From Polynucleobacter tropicus (lineage in GTDB: Bacteria; Pseudomonadota; Gammaproteobacteria; Burkholderiales; Burkholderiaceae), in contig NZ_CP028942.1 of assembly GCF_013307225.1 (NCBI RefSeq), positions 682,001 to 746,000 on the forward strand: DNA of 64,000 nt. The letters are read 5' to 3'. The translations under genes were made by a program, and so were the position numbers. The notes under the pieces are model-generated. The model searched no databases, was not told the origin of the DNA, and saw nothing but the letters and a program-made list of their open reading frames with translations. Within the stretch, counting starts at the first letter, position 1. The number at the start of each line of letters is the position of its first letter. This document shows positions 9,311 to 19,056 of this stretch, piece by piece.

Positions 9311-11074
9311 ATGAATGCTCAAGACCGTACCGCACTAAATCGCTTAATTACCTACCTAAAGCCCCATATTGGGCTGATAGTCGGCTCTTTGTTGGCTATG
9401 GCATTGGTCGCCGCGGCCGAGACATCAATACCTGCATTGATGAAGCCTTTATTGGACCGTGGCTTCACTGGTCAGCTCAATAGCAAGCTTTGGCAAGTAC
9501 CCGTATTTTTAGTGGGATTAGCTTTGGTTCGGAGTTTGGCGCAATTTTTGTCGAACTACTTGCTGACGCGCGTCATCAATGCGGTTCTCTTAAAACTTCG
9601 AGAGCAAATGTTTCAGACGCTGTTGCATGCCAGTACGACGTTCTTTCAGAAAAATTCTGCATCAAGCTTAATTAATGCAGTGGTGTTCGAAGTAAATAAT
9701 GTGCTGTCAATTATGGGCGGCATGTTAATTAGTTTAGTACGAGACTCATTAACAGTGGTTGGCTTGATGGGTTATCTGATTTACTTGAACTGGAAGTTAA
9801 CACTCGTAGTTTTATTTATCTTCCCAGTCATTGCTTTCATCATGAGTAAGATTAATCGTCGCTTGAGATCTCTCAATCGGGAGCAACAAAATTTAACCAG
9901 CGAGCTGGCATACATCGTTGAGGAATCTGCCGCTGGTTATAAGATTGTGAAGGTTCATGGTGCCCATGAATATGAAATGAATCGCTTCATGCAAAAGGCG
10001 GAGCGCTTGCGCCAATTTGCTCTTAAGTCCGCAGTCGCAGGGGGCTTGAATCAACCGATTACACAGTTAATCGCTTCCATGGCCTTATCCATAGTCCTGG
10101 TGATTGCCTTGATGCAGTCAGCCACAGAGGGTACTACTGTTGGTGGGTTTGCGGCCTTTATTACCGCAATGATGTTGGTGATTTCTCCATTAAAGCATTT
10201 AGCAGATATCAATCAGCCATTGCAACGCGGTCTTACTGCGGCAGAAATGATTTTTGGTTTGATGGATCAGCCATTTGAAGAGGCAGAAGAGTATCGACTC
10301 AATATGCGGCCCTTGGATAAAGCCAAAGGCGCAATTCGATTTGAGAATGTTGGCTTCTCTTATCAGCAAGAGCAAGGTCGTAAAGATGCTCTGAGCAATA
10401 TTGATTTAAATATCAAGCCCGGTGAAATAGTCGCCTTTGTTGGTCCTTCTGGTGGTGGTAAGTCAACGCTGGTTAATTTGTTGCCACGTTTCTTTAGGCC
10501 TACTAGTGGACATATTTACCTCGATGATCATCCATTGGAGGATATTGTGCTTGCTGATGTCAGAAAGCAGATGGCATTTGTAAGTCAAGATGTGATTTTA
10601 TTCAACGACACTATTGCAGCTAACGTAGCGTACGGCGCCACAAGCGAAAAGGGCATTGATCGTGGGCGTGTCATGGAGGCCTTAGAGGCCGCCAATTTGA
10701 GCGCCATGATTCGTGAGCTTCCAGATGGAATTGACTCTTTGGTTGGTGATAACGGCAACCGCTTATCCGGTGGACAACGCCAGCGCCTAGCGATTGCTAG
10801 GGCAATCTATAAAAATGCGCCGATCCTGATTTTGGATGAAGCCACTTCAGCTCTAGATTCAGAATCAGAACGTCAGGTGCAGGATGCCTTAGAACGTCTG
10901 ATGGCGGGCAGAACTACTTTGGTGATTGCACATCGACTCTCAACGATTGAGCATGCGGATCGCATCGTAGTGCTTGAGCATGGGCATATTGTGGAGAATG
11001 GCTCGCACGAAGAGTTGATCAAGAAGGATGGCTTATACGCCAATCTTCATCGCATTCAGTTTGCGAACGCTTAA
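9311..11074 (+). CDS. msbA: Lipid A-core flippase, ABC transporter fusing membrane and ATPase domains
   Basis: The 587-residue protein has an N-terminal six-helix exporter domain (about residues 1-330) and a C-terminal ATPase with GPSGGGKST (Walker A), [14 protein letters not shown] (signature), [12 protein letters not shown] (Walker B) and AHRLST (H-loop). MsbA flips lipid A-core across the inner membrane. The frame stays open further upstream, but ATG 9311 gives the expected N-terminus, and the extension would lie antisense inside the glycosyltransferase. No strong Shine-Dalgarno is visible, and the promoter must lie within the divergent gene. Confidence 0.94.
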   Translation: MNAQDRTALNRLITYLKPHIGLIVGSLLAMALVAAAETSIPALMKPLLDRGFTGQLNSKLWQVPVFLVGLALVRSLAQFLSNYLLTRVINAVLLKLREQMFQTLLHASTTFFQKNSASSLINAVVFEVNNVLSIMGGMLISLVRDSLTVVGLMGYLIYLNWKLTLVVLFIFPVIAFIMSKINRRLRSLNREQQNLTSELAYIVEESAAGYKIVKVHGAHEYEMNRFMQKAERLRQFALKSAVAGGLNQPITQLIASMALSIVLVIALMQSATEGTTVGGFAAFITAMMLVISPLKHLADINQPLQRGLTAAEMIFGLMDQPFEEAEEYRLNMRPLDKAKGAIRFENVGFSYQQEQGRKDALSNIDLNIKPGEIVAFVGPSGGGKSTLVNLLPRFFRPTSGHIYLDDHPLEDIVLADVRKQMAFVSQDVILFNDTIAANVAYGATSEKGIDRGRVMEALEAANLSAMIRELPDGIDSLVGDNGNRLSGGQRQRLAIARAIYKNAPILILDEATSALDSESERQVQDALERLMAGRTTLVIAHRLSTIEHADRIVVLEHGHIVENGSHEELIKKDGLYANLHRIQFANA

Positions 11075-11079
11075 TATCC

Positions 11080-12543
11080 CTAGCTAAGGACAATATCGTA
11101 TTGTTCTTGGCGGAAGCTTCCTTCTGCCTGTAGGGTGATAGGTTTGCCAATAAAGTCACCTAGCTGCGCCAAAAATTGATTTTCTTCTTCCAGGAAGAGA
11201 TCAATCACATCGGGGGCGGCAACGATTCTAAATTCACGCGGATTAAATTGACGATGTTCGCGCACGATTTCTCGCAAAATCTCGTAGCAGATGGTCTGCG
11301 CGGTTTTGATCTCGCCCTTGCCGGTACAGGTGGGGCAGGGCTCGCAGGTGATATGGGCTAGTGATTCACGAGTACGTTTACGCGTCATCTCTACCAAGCC
11401 TAATGCGGAGAAATCACTCACCGAGGTGCGGGCATGATCGCGCTCAAGATTGCGCTTCAATTCATTTAAAACAGCTTCTTGATGATCTTTGCTGATCATG
11501 TCAATGAAGTCGATGATGATGATGCCGCCAAGATTCCGTAAACGCAATTGACGGGCAATCGCTTGAGCGGCTTCTAGGTTGGTTTTAAAGACAGTGTCAT
11601 CTAAATTACGAGCACCAACATAACTTCCGGTGTTGACATCAATCGTTGTCATGGACTCTGTCTGATCAATCATGAGGTAACCGCCAGACTTGAGGTCAAC
11701 CCGACGACCAAGCGCCTTATTAATTTCAGCATCGACATCAAATAGATCGAAGAGGGCGCGTTCGCCGCGATGCAGAGTTAGCTTACCTAAGAGGTTGGGC
11801 ATATACAGATTGGCAAAGCCCTTGAGCTTCTCAAAGTTCTCGGCAGAGTCCACTCGAATTTGCGTAGTTTCTTCGCCAGCAACATCGCGTAGTACGCGTT
11901 CCGCAAGGCTGAGATCTTGATATAACAAGCTTGGTGCCGCCTTATGTTTCATAGCGACACGAATGCTTTCCCAGGTAGTTCTGAGATAGTGCATATCGTG
12001 CTGCAACTCGGTATCGGTAGCATCTTGAGCGCTGGTGCGCACGATAATTCCACCTTTTTCATCTTCAGCCATTAAACCCGCTAGACGCGCTTTGATCGCT
12101 TCACGCTCTTCTGGTTGGTCTATGCGCTGAGATACCCCAATGTATTTCTCGGTAGCAACATCAGTTCCTGCTGGGGGGAGGTAAACAAGATTGCGACCAG
12201 CAATACTCAATTGTGTAGTTAGGCGCGCGCCCTTGGTGCCAAGCGGATCCTTTAAGACCTGCACTAACAGCGTTTGACCTTCAAACAATAACTTCTCGAT
12301 TTGGGCTTGCGGATTATTTTGGGTAATGTCCGCTACATGCATGAAAGCGGTGCGCTCTAGACCAATTTCAATAAAGGCGGATTGCATGCCTGGTAGCACT
12401 CGGACAACCTTTGCAAGATAGATATTGCCAACAATGCCACGCTGACGAGTGCGCTCAATTTGTAGTTCTTGAACAGCGCCTTGCTGAATAAGTGCAACGC
12501 GCGTTTCTTGCGGGGTGATATTAATTAGAATTTCTTCATTCAT
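11080..12543 (-). CDS. rng: Ribonuclease G
   Basis: This 487-residue endoribonuclease of the RNase E/G family processes the 5' end of 16S rRNA and decays mRNA. An S1 RNA-binding domain (NIYLAKVVRVLPGMQSAF) is near the N-terminus. The catalytic region shows TTIDVNTG and IIIIDFIDM, supplying the two Mg-binding Asp residues, and the Zn-link CEPCPTC lies near the C-terminus. It lacks the long RNase E scaffold tail, which decides for Rng. Its ATG overlaps the maf stop (ATGA). Confidence 0.95.
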   Translation of the reverse strand: MNEEILINITPQETRVALIQQGAVQELQIERTRQRGIVGNIYLAKVVRVLPGMQSAFIEIGLERTAFMHVADITQNNPQAQIEKLLFEGQTLLVQVLKDPLGTKGARLTTQLSIAGRNLVYLPPAGTDVATEKYIGVSQRIDQPEEREAIKARLAGLMAEDEKGGIIVRTSAQDATDTELQHDMHYLRTTWESIRVAMKHKAAPSLLYQDLSLAERVLRDVAGEETTQIRVDSAENFEKLKGFANLYMPNLLGKLTLHRGERALFDLFDVDAEINKALGRRVDLKSGGYLMIDQTESMTTIDVNTGSYVGARNLDDTVFKTNLEAAQAIARQLRLRNLGGIIIIDFIDMISKDHQEAVLNELKRNLERDHARTSVSDFSALGLVEMTRKRTRESLAHITCEPCPTCTGKGEIKTAQTICYEILREIVREHRQFNPREFRIVAAPDVIDLFLEEENQFLAQLGDFIGKPITLQAEGSFRQEQYDIVLS

Positions 12544-13211
12544 ATACGGGTAATTCGCGCGTGATCCAGTAGTTGAGCAGTTTCGTAAAGCGGAAGCCCC
12601 ATGATACCGCTATAACTCCCAGTGATCTTGGAGATGAAAGCGCCAGCGTTGCCTTGAATGCCATAGGCGCCAGCCTTACCAAAAGGCTCTTCGCTAGCGA
12701 TATAGCTATTAATTTGTTCCGAGGAGAGATAGGTGAATTCCACTTCCGATATCTGGACTACGCAATTTGGCACATCTTCTGGATTGTTGATGAGGGCAAC
12801 AGCCGTTAATACTTCATGGGTTTTGCCACTCAGCATTTCTAGAATTCGGCGAGCGTCATTTGCATCAATCGGTTTTCCAAGAATTTCCCCATCGGCACTA
12901 TTGGGTAGGCTCACCGTAGTATCCGCACAGAGAATAGGCACCCAAGGTAAACCAGTTTTTTTCCAACGTGCGAGCGCTAATGACGCTTTCGCTAGAGTGA
13001 CGCGTTTCACATAATCGCGAGCTTTTTCTTGGGGAAAAGGAATTTCAATACCTTCAGCATCTTCTCCAGGTCGAGGAAGCAGCATTTCATAGCGAACCCC
13101 AATTTGTTTTAAGAGTTCTTGACGTCTAGGGCTCTGAGAGGCCAGGTAGATAAAGTCACTCAAGAGATTACTCGCGATGATAGGGATGGCCTTGCAGAAT
13201 AGTCCATGCAC
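12540..13211 (-). CDS. maf: Maf-family nucleoside triphosphate pyrophosphatase
   Basis: Maf proteins hydrolyse non-canonical or excess nucleoside triphosphates (dTTP/UTP or methylated pyrimidines). Seen are LASQSPRRQELLKQIG near the N-terminus, CADTTVS (metal site) and GKAGAYGIQG. The ATG at 13211 gives 223 residues but overlaps rlmH by 44 bp. A TTG at 13163 (followed by SDFIYLASQ) would start just beyond the rlmH stop, match the usual Maf N-terminus and may be the real start. It belongs to the rsfS-rlmH-maf-rng unit. Confidence 0.92.
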   Translation of the reverse strand: MHGLFCKAIPIIASNLLSDFIYLASQSPRRQELLKQIGVRYEMLLPRPGEDAEGIEIPFPQEKARDYVKRVTLAKASLALARWKKTGLPWVPILCADTTVSLPNSADGEILGKPIDANDARRILEMLSGKTHEVLTAVALINNPEDVPNCVVQISEVEFTYLSSEQINSYIASEEPFGKAGAYGIQGNAGAFISKITGSYSGIMGLPLYETAQLLDHARITRI

Positions 13212-13611
13212 GATAGAGTTGTTCTACGAGCAAGACTCTTGCCATCGCATGCGGCATTGTGAGGCTAGATAGTCTCCACATAGCCTGAGCATTCTTCTTA
13301 AGGTCCGCATCTAAGCCGTCCGCGCCACCGATCAAGAATGTGATGTCAAAACCTTCTTGACGCCAATTAGCTAATTGAGTAGCTAGGTTCTGCGTAGTTT
13401 GATCTTTGCCACGCTCATCTAAGGCAATGACGCGTGATCCCTTTGGTATCGCCGCCAGGATCTTTACAGCTTCTTTAGCGGGGGTCAGATCTGGTTTGAT
13501 TTCTTTGATATCAATGCTGCAATCGGCAGGCATACGCTTGATGTAATCCTGGGTTGCGGTGGCAACCCAGTCTGGCATTTTGTGGCCAACGGAAACAATG
13601 GTTAAACGCAT
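13168..13611 (-). CDS. rlmH: 23S rRNA pseudouridine-1915 N3-methyltransferase
   Basis: This 147-residue SPOUT-fold methyltransferase modifies pseudouridine 1915 in helix 69 of 23S rRNA using SAM. Visible are MRLTIVSVGHKMPDW at the start, ALDERGK, FLIGGADGL (knot and SAM site) and the C-terminal LVEQLYRAW followed by HPYHRE. Length matches the family (about 155). Its neighbour rsfS is also a ribosome factor, and this pairing is widespread in proteobacteria. Confidence 0.95.
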   Translation of the reverse strand: MRLTIVSVGHKMPDWVATATQDYIKRMPADCSIDIKEIKPDLTPAKEAVKILAAIPKGSRVIALDERGKDQTTQNLATQLANWRQEGFDITFLIGGADGLDADLKKNAQAMWRLSSLTMPHAMARVLLVEQLYRAWTILQGHPYHRE

Positions 13612-13625
13612 TGGCGGGACGTAAA

Positions 13626-14012
13626 TTACTCTTCGTCGGACTCGCTTGCTTTAGCTAGACCCTTGCTACCAGCTAATTTTACGCGCACGGGCTTAGCACC
13701 CCACATGCCTTCGAGCTGGTAATAAGAGCGCAACATCGGTTGCAAAATGTGCACCACGATATCGCCGCAATCGACTAGCACCCACTCGCCAGTTTCTAGG
13801 CCTTCAATCGAGATGACTTCTCCACCTTTGGCATTTACTTCTTCTTTGACCGACATAGCTAAAGATCGTGTTTGGCGATTGCTAGAACCAGTTGCAATGA
13901 TGACGCGATCAAATAGTTCGCTTAGCTTGGTGGTGTCGTATACGCGAATATCTTGCGCCTTCACATCTTCTAAGGCATCAATGATGACGCGTTGTAATTT
14001 TTTTAAGTCCAT
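13626..14012 (-). CDS. rsfS: Ribosomal silencing factor RsfS
   Basis: This 128-residue DUF143/Iojap-family protein binds ribosomal protein L14 and blocks subunit joining when nutrients are scarce. Motifs: DALEDVKAQDI, FDRVIIATGSSNRQ, GLETGEWVLVDCGDIVVHI and YYQLEGMWG. It lies 14 bp upstream of rlmH and downstream of nadD, the common proteobacterial order. The charged C-terminal tail (ASESDEE) goes beyond the core domain. Confidence 0.95.
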   Translation of the reverse strand: MDLKKLQRVIIDALEDVKAQDIRVYDTTKLSELFDRVIIATGSSNRQTRSLAMSVKEEVNAKGGEVISIEGLETGEWVLVDCGDIVVHILQPMLRSYYQLEGMWGAKPVRVKLAGSKGLAKASESDEE

Positions 14013-14052
14013 ATCGTTAACTATTCTAATGTTGTATGCGATCTTAGCTTGA

Positions 14053-14763
14053 TTACTGATACAAGCCCAGATTGTGAATTAGGCTGAGGGTTTGAGATGG
14101 AATAGCTTCGACCTCAATCGAATTACGCGCGGTTTTAAGCTGTTTTCTCAGGTTTGTTGAAGAAAGATCCACTGCTAGTGTCTCATCTACATAAATAAGG
14201 CCAAAAGCTTGGTTTTCAAGAGCACTTGCATCCATGGTTTGATGATTGAGTAGCAATTCTTTTACTTCAGCGCTTCTATTTGCCTCAAGATCATGATGAG
14301 GTCTGCTTGCCACAGCGAAATTCACATAATTGAGGAGTTCTTTCCAAGAGTTCCAGCTGGGTAGCGCATTCAGTGAATCTGCACCCATCAACCAGATAAG
14401 GCTAGCTTCATCGCCAAATCGCTTTCGCAATTCCTTAACGGTGTCAATCGAATAGCTTGGTCCTGCGCGATCGATTTCAATGCGATCAATTCCAATTTGG
14501 GTCGGAATCTTCAGATACAGAAATGCTCTTGCTAAATCAACGCCAGCTGCTTCCGTTAATTGATAGCGAGTTTCAGCAGGGGTAATGCCAGTACCTTTTT
14601 GCCAAGGTTCACCGCTAGGCACAAATAATAGGCTATCGAGGTGCAGAAGTTTTGCAAAATGAGTTGCAAGCTTTAAATGACCAACATGAGGCGGATCAAA
14701 GGTACCACCCAAAATACCAATGCGTTTGCGAGAACTTGTTTCTATAGTGCTCAAGCTAACCAA
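14053..14763 (-). CDS. nadD: Nicotinate-nucleotide adenylyltransferase
   Basis: NadD makes deamido-NAD from nicotinate mononucleotide and ATP. Seen are [15 protein letters not shown] (nucleotidyltransferase HxGH site) near residue 17, WLMGADSL, and C-terminal SSTNLRKQL (SxTxIR-type). All likely starts are TTG: 14763, or 14754, where TTGA overlaps the hemF stop. The second arrangement would be tightly coupled. The downstream neighbour is rsfS. Confidence 0.94.
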   Translation of the reverse strand: MVSLSTIETSSRKRIGILGGTFDPPHVGHLKLATHFAKLLHLDSLLFVPSGEPWQKGTGITPAETRYQLTEAAGVDLARAFLYLKIPTQIGIDRIEIDRAGPSYSIDTVKELRKRFGDEASLIWLMGADSLNALPSWNSWKELLNYVNFAVASRPHHDLEANRSAEVKELLLNHQTMDASALENQAFGLIYVDETLAVDLSSTNLRKQLKTARNSIEVEAIPSQTLSLIHNLGLYQ

Positions 14764-15683
14764 TCACGTGGTTTGAGGTAATAGTCATAGAGTTTGGCTT
14801 CGGGCGTGCCTGGCTCTGGATGCCAGTTATAACGCCACTGCACCACTGGTGGCATCGACATCAAGATTGACTCAGTGCGCCCACCAGAATGCAGCCCAAA
14901 GATAGTGCCGCGATCAAAGATGAGGTTGTATTCCACGTAGCGACCACGGCGATATTCTTGGAATGACTTTTCTTCGGCAGTAAAGGAATCTTTATAGCGT
15001 CTTTCAACAATTGGAAGGTAAGCATTTATAAATGCATCACCGACTGCGCGAGTCATGGCAAAGCTCTTCTCAAACCCTAACTCATTAAAGTCATCAAAAA
15101 ATATTCCACCAATACCGCGGGGTTCTTCTCGGTGCTTTAAGTAAAAGTACTCATCGCACCATTTCTTAAAGCGAGGGTAGAGGGCCTTATCAAAAGGATC
15201 AAGCGCATCTTTTGCGGTTTGATGAAAGTGCCTGCAATCTTCATCAACACCGTAGTAGGGCGTTAAGTCAAAGCCACCACCAAACCACCACACTGGTTCT
15301 TTATCGGGCGCTTGAGCAATGAAGCAGCGCACGTTCATGTGCGTAGTCGGTACTTTAGGATTGTTGGGATGGAAGACCAAGGAAACCCCCATGGCCTCAA
15401 AGCTGCGACCAGCTACTTCAGGACGGTGATGCGACGCGGAAGGGGGCATTTGGTCGCCGCGAACATGGGAGAAGCCAACGCCGCCTTTTTCCAAAATATT
15501 GCCGCCATCCAAAATGCAGGTGCGACCATATCCTTTGAGCTTGCTATCTTCAGGCTTATGCCATTCATCGGCGATGAAAACTTTGCCATCAAGTGCGCTC
15601 ATTGCGCTAGTGATGCGATCTTGCAGGCCTAGAAAATAATTCTTGAGGGCTGCTATATCAATTTGGGTTTGTTCTGCTGACAA
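14751..15683 (-). CDS. hemF: Oxygen-dependent coproporphyrinogen III oxidase
   Basis: HemF decarboxylates coproporphyrinogen III to protoporphyrinogen IX with O2 in haem synthesis. Visible are [33 protein letters not shown] and RGRYVEYNL, all conserved in HemF. The 310-residue length matches the E. coli protein (299). The start is TTG at 15683: an in-frame stop lies just upstream, and the next ATG (codon 28) would remove the N-terminal helix. The gene is 24 bp downstream of purD. The aerobic enzyme suits an oxic freshwater life style. Confidence 0.94.
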   Translation of the reverse strand: MSAEQTQIDIAALKNYFLGLQDRITSAMSALDGKVFIADEWHKPEDSKLKGYGRTCILDGGNILEKGGVGFSHVRGDQMPPSASHHRPEVAGRSFEAMGVSLVFHPNNPKVPTTHMNVRCFIAQAPDKEPVWWFGGGFDLTPYYGVDEDCRHFHQTAKDALDPFDKALYPRFKKWCDEYFYLKHREEPRGIGGIFFDDFNELGFEKSFAMTRAVGDAFINAYLPIVERRYKDSFTAEEKSFQEYRRGRYVEYNLIFDRGTIFGLHSGGRTESILMSMPPVVQWRYNWHPEPGTPEAKLYDYYLKPRDWLA

Positions 15684-15707
15684 AAGATCGAATCTCTATT
15701 GGAAGTT

Positions 15708-16985
15708 TTACTTAATAGCTCGGTAGCCAATATCCTTGCGGTATTGCATGCCATCAAATTGGATTTTGCTAATTGCATCATAAGCCTTTTGTTGCGCGCC
15801 TTTAACGGTATCCGCCAAACCAACAACACAAAGAACGCGCCCACCAGAAGTGACCACTTTTCCATCTTGTAATTTGGTGCCCGCATGGAAGGTGATTTGG
15901 TCATCGGTATCCGCTGGAATGCCGGTAATGACGTCGCCATTACGTGGAGTATCTGGATAGTTGTGTGCAGCAAGCACAACACCTAGTGCGGTACGACGAT
16001 CCCATTCCAATTCAACTTCATTTAACTTGCCATCGACAGCATGATCCAGGGCATTTACTAGATCGCTGCGCAAGCGAGCCATGATTGGCTGGGTTTCAGG
16101 GTCGCCCATACGGCAATTGAACTCGAGTGTTTTGATTTTTCCATCAGGCGTAATCATGAGTCCCGCATAGAGGAATCCTGTGTATGGCAAACCATCGGCT
16201 TCCATGCCCTTAACAGTTGGCATGATTACTTCACGTAAAGCGCGTGCATGAATTTCAGGTGTAACAACAGGGGCAGGGGAGTAAGCGCCCATACCGCCGG
16301 TATTAGGACCTTGGTCGGCATCTAATAAACGCTTGTGATCTTGACTGGTCGCTAATGCAAGAACATTTTTCCCATCAACTAAAACAATAAAGCTAGCCTC
16401 TTCGCCAGTGAGGAATTCTTCAATCACAACTCGTGCGCCAGCATTGCCTAATTTGTTGTCGGCCAGCATCATATCTGCTGCTGCATGCGCCTCTTCAAGG
16501 CTCATGGCGACTACCACGCCTTTGCCTGCCGCTAAACCATCAGCCTTAACCACAATCGGCGCGCCTTTGGCATCAATATAAGCATGCGCTTCTACTGCGC
16601 TCGAGAATGTTTGGTAGTCAGCAGTAGGGATACCATGACGTTTCATAAAAGCTTTAGAAAAGTCTTTTGATGATTCGAGTTGAGCGGCCAATTGTGTTGG
16701 GCCAAAAATGCGTAAACCGTTATTACGAAATACATCAACAATGCCAGCCGCTAGCGGTGCTTCTGGGCCAACTACAGTGAGATGAATCTTTTCACGTTTG
16801 GCAAAGTCAGCCAATTCTTGAAGGCCGGTAATCGGAAGGTTTTCAATGCCAGCTGCAGTTTGCTTTGCAGTGGCGGTGCCACCATTGCCTGGTGTCACAT
16901 ATACGGTTTGTACCTGTGGCGACTGGGCTAACTTCCAAGCTAATGCGTGCTCACGTCCACCGGATCCAACGAGAAGAATTTTCAT
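15708..16985 (-). CDS. purD: Phosphoribosylamine--glycine ligase
   Basis: This 425-residue ATP-grasp ligase catalyses the second step of purine synthesis. Motifs: MKILLVGSGGREHALAW at the N-terminus, FGPTQLAAQLESSKDFSK, VVKADGLAAGKGVVVA (ATP site), GPNTGGMGAYSPAP and LEFNCRMGDPETQ. It is complete at the family length. It lies between yebC and hemF on the same strand. Confidence 0.96.
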   Translation of the reverse strand: MKILLVGSGGREHALAWKLAQSPQVQTVYVTPGNGGTATAKQTAAGIENLPITGLQELADFAKREKIHLTVVGPEAPLAAGIVDVFRNNGLRIFGPTQLAAQLESSKDFSKAFMKRHGIPTADYQTFSSAVEAHAYIDAKGAPIVVKADGLAAGKGVVVAMSLEEAHAAADMMLADNKLGNAGARVVIEEFLTGEEASFIVLVDGKNVLALATSQDHKRLLDADQGPNTGGMGAYSPAPVVTPEIHARALREVIMPTVKGMEADGLPYTGFLYAGLMITPDGKIKTLEFNCRMGDPETQPIMARLRSDLVNALDHAVDGKLNEVELEWDRRTALGVVLAAHNYPDTPRNGDVITGIPADTDDQITFHAGTKLQDGKVVTSGGRVLCVVGLADTVKGAQQKAYDAISKIQFDGMQYRKDIGYRAIK

Positions 16986-17029
16986 AATGACAAATATAAA
17001 AAAGAATAAATAGAGTTATAGAGCGAGGG

Positions 17030-17749
17030 TTATAGAGCGGTGTTGGTAAATACTTCTTGTACGTCATCTAGGTTCTCTAGTGCATCCAGTAACTTTTGCA
17101 TACTTTCAGCTTGATCACCTTCGAGAGCGATCTCTGTTTCAGGACGCATCGCAATCGTAGCTAGCTCCGCCTTTAATCCTGCTTTAGCAATGGCATCTTG
17201 TACTTTTGGAAAATCAGGCACAGGCGTAAGCACTTCAAAGGATCCGTCATCATGACTAATCACATCATCAGCACCAGCATCTAATGCCACTTCCATGAGT
17301 TGGTCTTCATTTGTGCCTGGTGCGAATAGCATTTGACCGCAATGCTTGAATAAGAAGGCAACAGAACCTTCGGTACCCATATTGCCACCATTTTTATTAA
17401 AAGCGTGACGAACCTCAGCTACGGTGCGAGTACGGTTATCAGTCAAGCAATCTACGATCACCGCTGCGCCGTTAATGCCATAACCCTCGTAACGGATTTC
17501 TTCATAGTTCACGCCCTCTAATGAGCCGGTGCCACGAGCAATTGCTCTTTGCACGTTGTCATTGGGCATATTGGCATCTTTTGCCTTATCGATGGCGAGG
17601 CGTAAACGGGGGTTAGTGGAAATATCGCCACCGCCTAACTTGGCAGCAACGGTGATTTCCTTGATGAGCTTGGTCCAAATCTTGCCGCGCTTTTCGTCTT
17701 GACGTCCTTTGCGGTGCTGAATATTGGCCCATTTCGAATGGCCGGCCAT
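17030..17749 (-). CDS. YebC/PmpR-family protein (translation or transcription factor)
   Basis: This 239-residue protein begins [18 protein letters not shown], the family hallmark, followed by [10 protein letters not shown] and [14 protein letters not shown]. Members have been described as DNA-binding regulators and, more recently, as factors that relieve ribosome stalling; sequence alone does not decide between these. It is followed by purD on the same strand. The divergent tRNA-Leu gene begins about 150 bp away. Confidence 0.94.
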   Translation of the reverse strand: MAGHSKWANIQHRKGRQDEKRGKIWTKLIKEITVAAKLGGGDISTNPRLRLAIDKAKDANMPNDNVQRAIARGTGSLEGVNYEEIRYEGYGINGAAVIVDCLTDNRTRTVAEVRHAFNKNGGNMGTEGSVAFLFKHCGQMLFAPGTNEDQLMEVALDAGADDVISHDDGSFEVLTPVPDFPKVQDAIAKAGLKAELATIAMRPETEIALEGDQAESMQKLLDALENLDDVQEVFTNTAL

Positions 17750-17900
17750 ACGGGTAAGTCCTTTGCATTATTTGGCTATAAGACCCTATTTTAAAGGGTT
17801 CTGAATGCGAGGTAGGTGGCAGGGAGGCATTTTTGTTACACTCTCATGTCTCAGCTGTAGCAATTTGGCTAATTAAGCAGAATTTCCACTGCAAACACCT

Positions 17901-17985
17901 GCCTCGGTGATGGAATTGGTAGACGTGCCGGACTCAAAATCCGGTGCCGCAAGGCGTGGCGGTTCGAGTCCGCCCCGAGGCACCA
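17901..17985 (+). tRNA. tRNA-Leu (anticodon CAA)
   Basis: The 85-base gene folds as a class II tRNA. The acceptor stem GCCTCGG pairs with CCGAGGC, and ACCA is encoded at the 3' end. The anticodon stem CCGGA/TCCGG closes loop CTCAAAA with anticodon CAA at 17935-17937, which reads TTG. The long variable arm (TGCCGCAAGGCGT) and T arm (GGCGG TTCGAGT CCGCC) are clear. TTG is also used often as a start codon in this window. Confidence 0.97.
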
Positions 17986-18049
17986 TCTATTGAACCTATT
18001 TCAATCCCAAGATTCTTCCGATAAGTGCCTAGTACTACTGGATCTGTAA

Positions 18050-18991
18050 CTAGATCTCGTAAGTCTCCGCCTTTTCATTCATAGCCTGCTCAACAATTTT
18101 CTTGGTGAGTGTTGGCGAGAACAGTTCAATGAAGGTGTACACAAAAGAACGTAGATAAGCGCCTTGCTTCACGCCAATGTGGGTGACGTTGTTTCCAAAT
18201 AAATGACCCACAGGAACAACTTTCAGATTGCGATCTCTGTCAGTGTCGTATGCATGCCCAGCAACAATACCAATGCCCATGCCAGCCTCAACATAGGTCT
18301 TAATCACGTCAGCATCAATCGCTTCCAAGATAATGTCGGGAGTGATGCCGCGCTGCGCAAATGCAGCATCAATTTTGCTACGACCAGCAAAAGCTTTGTC
18401 ATAAGTAATGATGGGATATTTTGCGATTTCTTCTAAGGTAACAGTGGCTTGATTTAGCAAGGGGTGGCTTAGTGGAACCATGATGACGTGTTGCCACTGG
18501 TATCCAGGCAGGGCAAGCACTCCAGGGGTATTCGCAATACCCTCGGTAGCAATTGCGATATCGGCGCGATCATGAATAAGGAGTTCAGCAATTTGCCCTG
18601 GGCTACCCTGTTGAATACTGACACGCACTTTTGGAAAGCGCTTAGTAAATTCTGTAAGTACTTTAGGAAGCGCATAACGTGCTTGAGTATGTGTAGTCGC
18701 AATAACGAAGTTGCCTTGATCTTGGCTCGCAAAATCTTTGCCCACGCGTTTCAAAGTTTCCACTTCATCCAGAATGCGCTCAATAGAAACCAAGATGCGT
18801 TTGCCCGGTTCTGTTAGCGAGCGAATGCGTTTGCCGTGTCGACGAAAAATTTCTACGCCGAGCTCATCCTCAAGTTCAATGATGGCTTTTGAAACACCAG
18901 GTTGTGAAGTGAAGAGGGCTTTAGCAGCAGCGGTCAAATTAAAGTTCTGACGAACGGCTTCACGGACAAAGCGAAATTGATGCAAATTCAT
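18050..18991 (-). CDS. cysB: LysR-type regulator, CysB-like
   Basis: This 313-residue LysR-family regulator has the CysB-type N-terminus MNLHQFRFVREAVRQNFNLT and the helix-turn-helix AAKALFTSQPGVSKAIIELE. The effector domain has TTHTQARYALP, as in CysB, which binds O-acetylserine or N-acetylserine. It probably controls sulfate assimilation and cysteine synthesis. A strong Shine-Dalgarno (ACAGGAG) precedes the ATG. The 65-bp upstream gap holds two AT-rich inverted repeats (AAATTC/GAATTT and CTATATC/GATATATAG), possible regulatory hairpins or operator sites. Confidence 0.9.
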   Translation of the reverse strand: MNLHQFRFVREAVRQNFNLTAAAKALFTSQPGVSKAIIELEDELGVEIFRRHGKRIRSLTEPGKRILVSIERILDEVETLKRVGKDFASQDQGNFVIATTHTQARYALPKVLTEFTKRFPKVRVSIQQGSPGQIAELLIHDRADIAIATEGIANTPGVLALPGYQWQHVIMVPLSHPLLNQATVTLEEIAKYPIITYDKAFAGRSKIDAAFAQRGITPDIILEAIDADVIKTYVEAGMGIGIVAGHAYDTDRDRNLKVVPVGHLFGNNVTHIGVKQGAYLRSFVYTFIELFSPTLTKKIVEQAMNEKAETYEI

Positions 18992-19056
18992 GAGAACGAC
19001 TCCTGTCTATATATCTACAAAGATATAGGAATCAAATTCTATATGAATTTTAGGTA

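Noticed and set aside
18992..19056. AT-rich inverted repeats before cysB as a CysB operator
   Set aside because: They are suggestive, but CysB sites are too degenerate to assign by eye; only noted under the gene.
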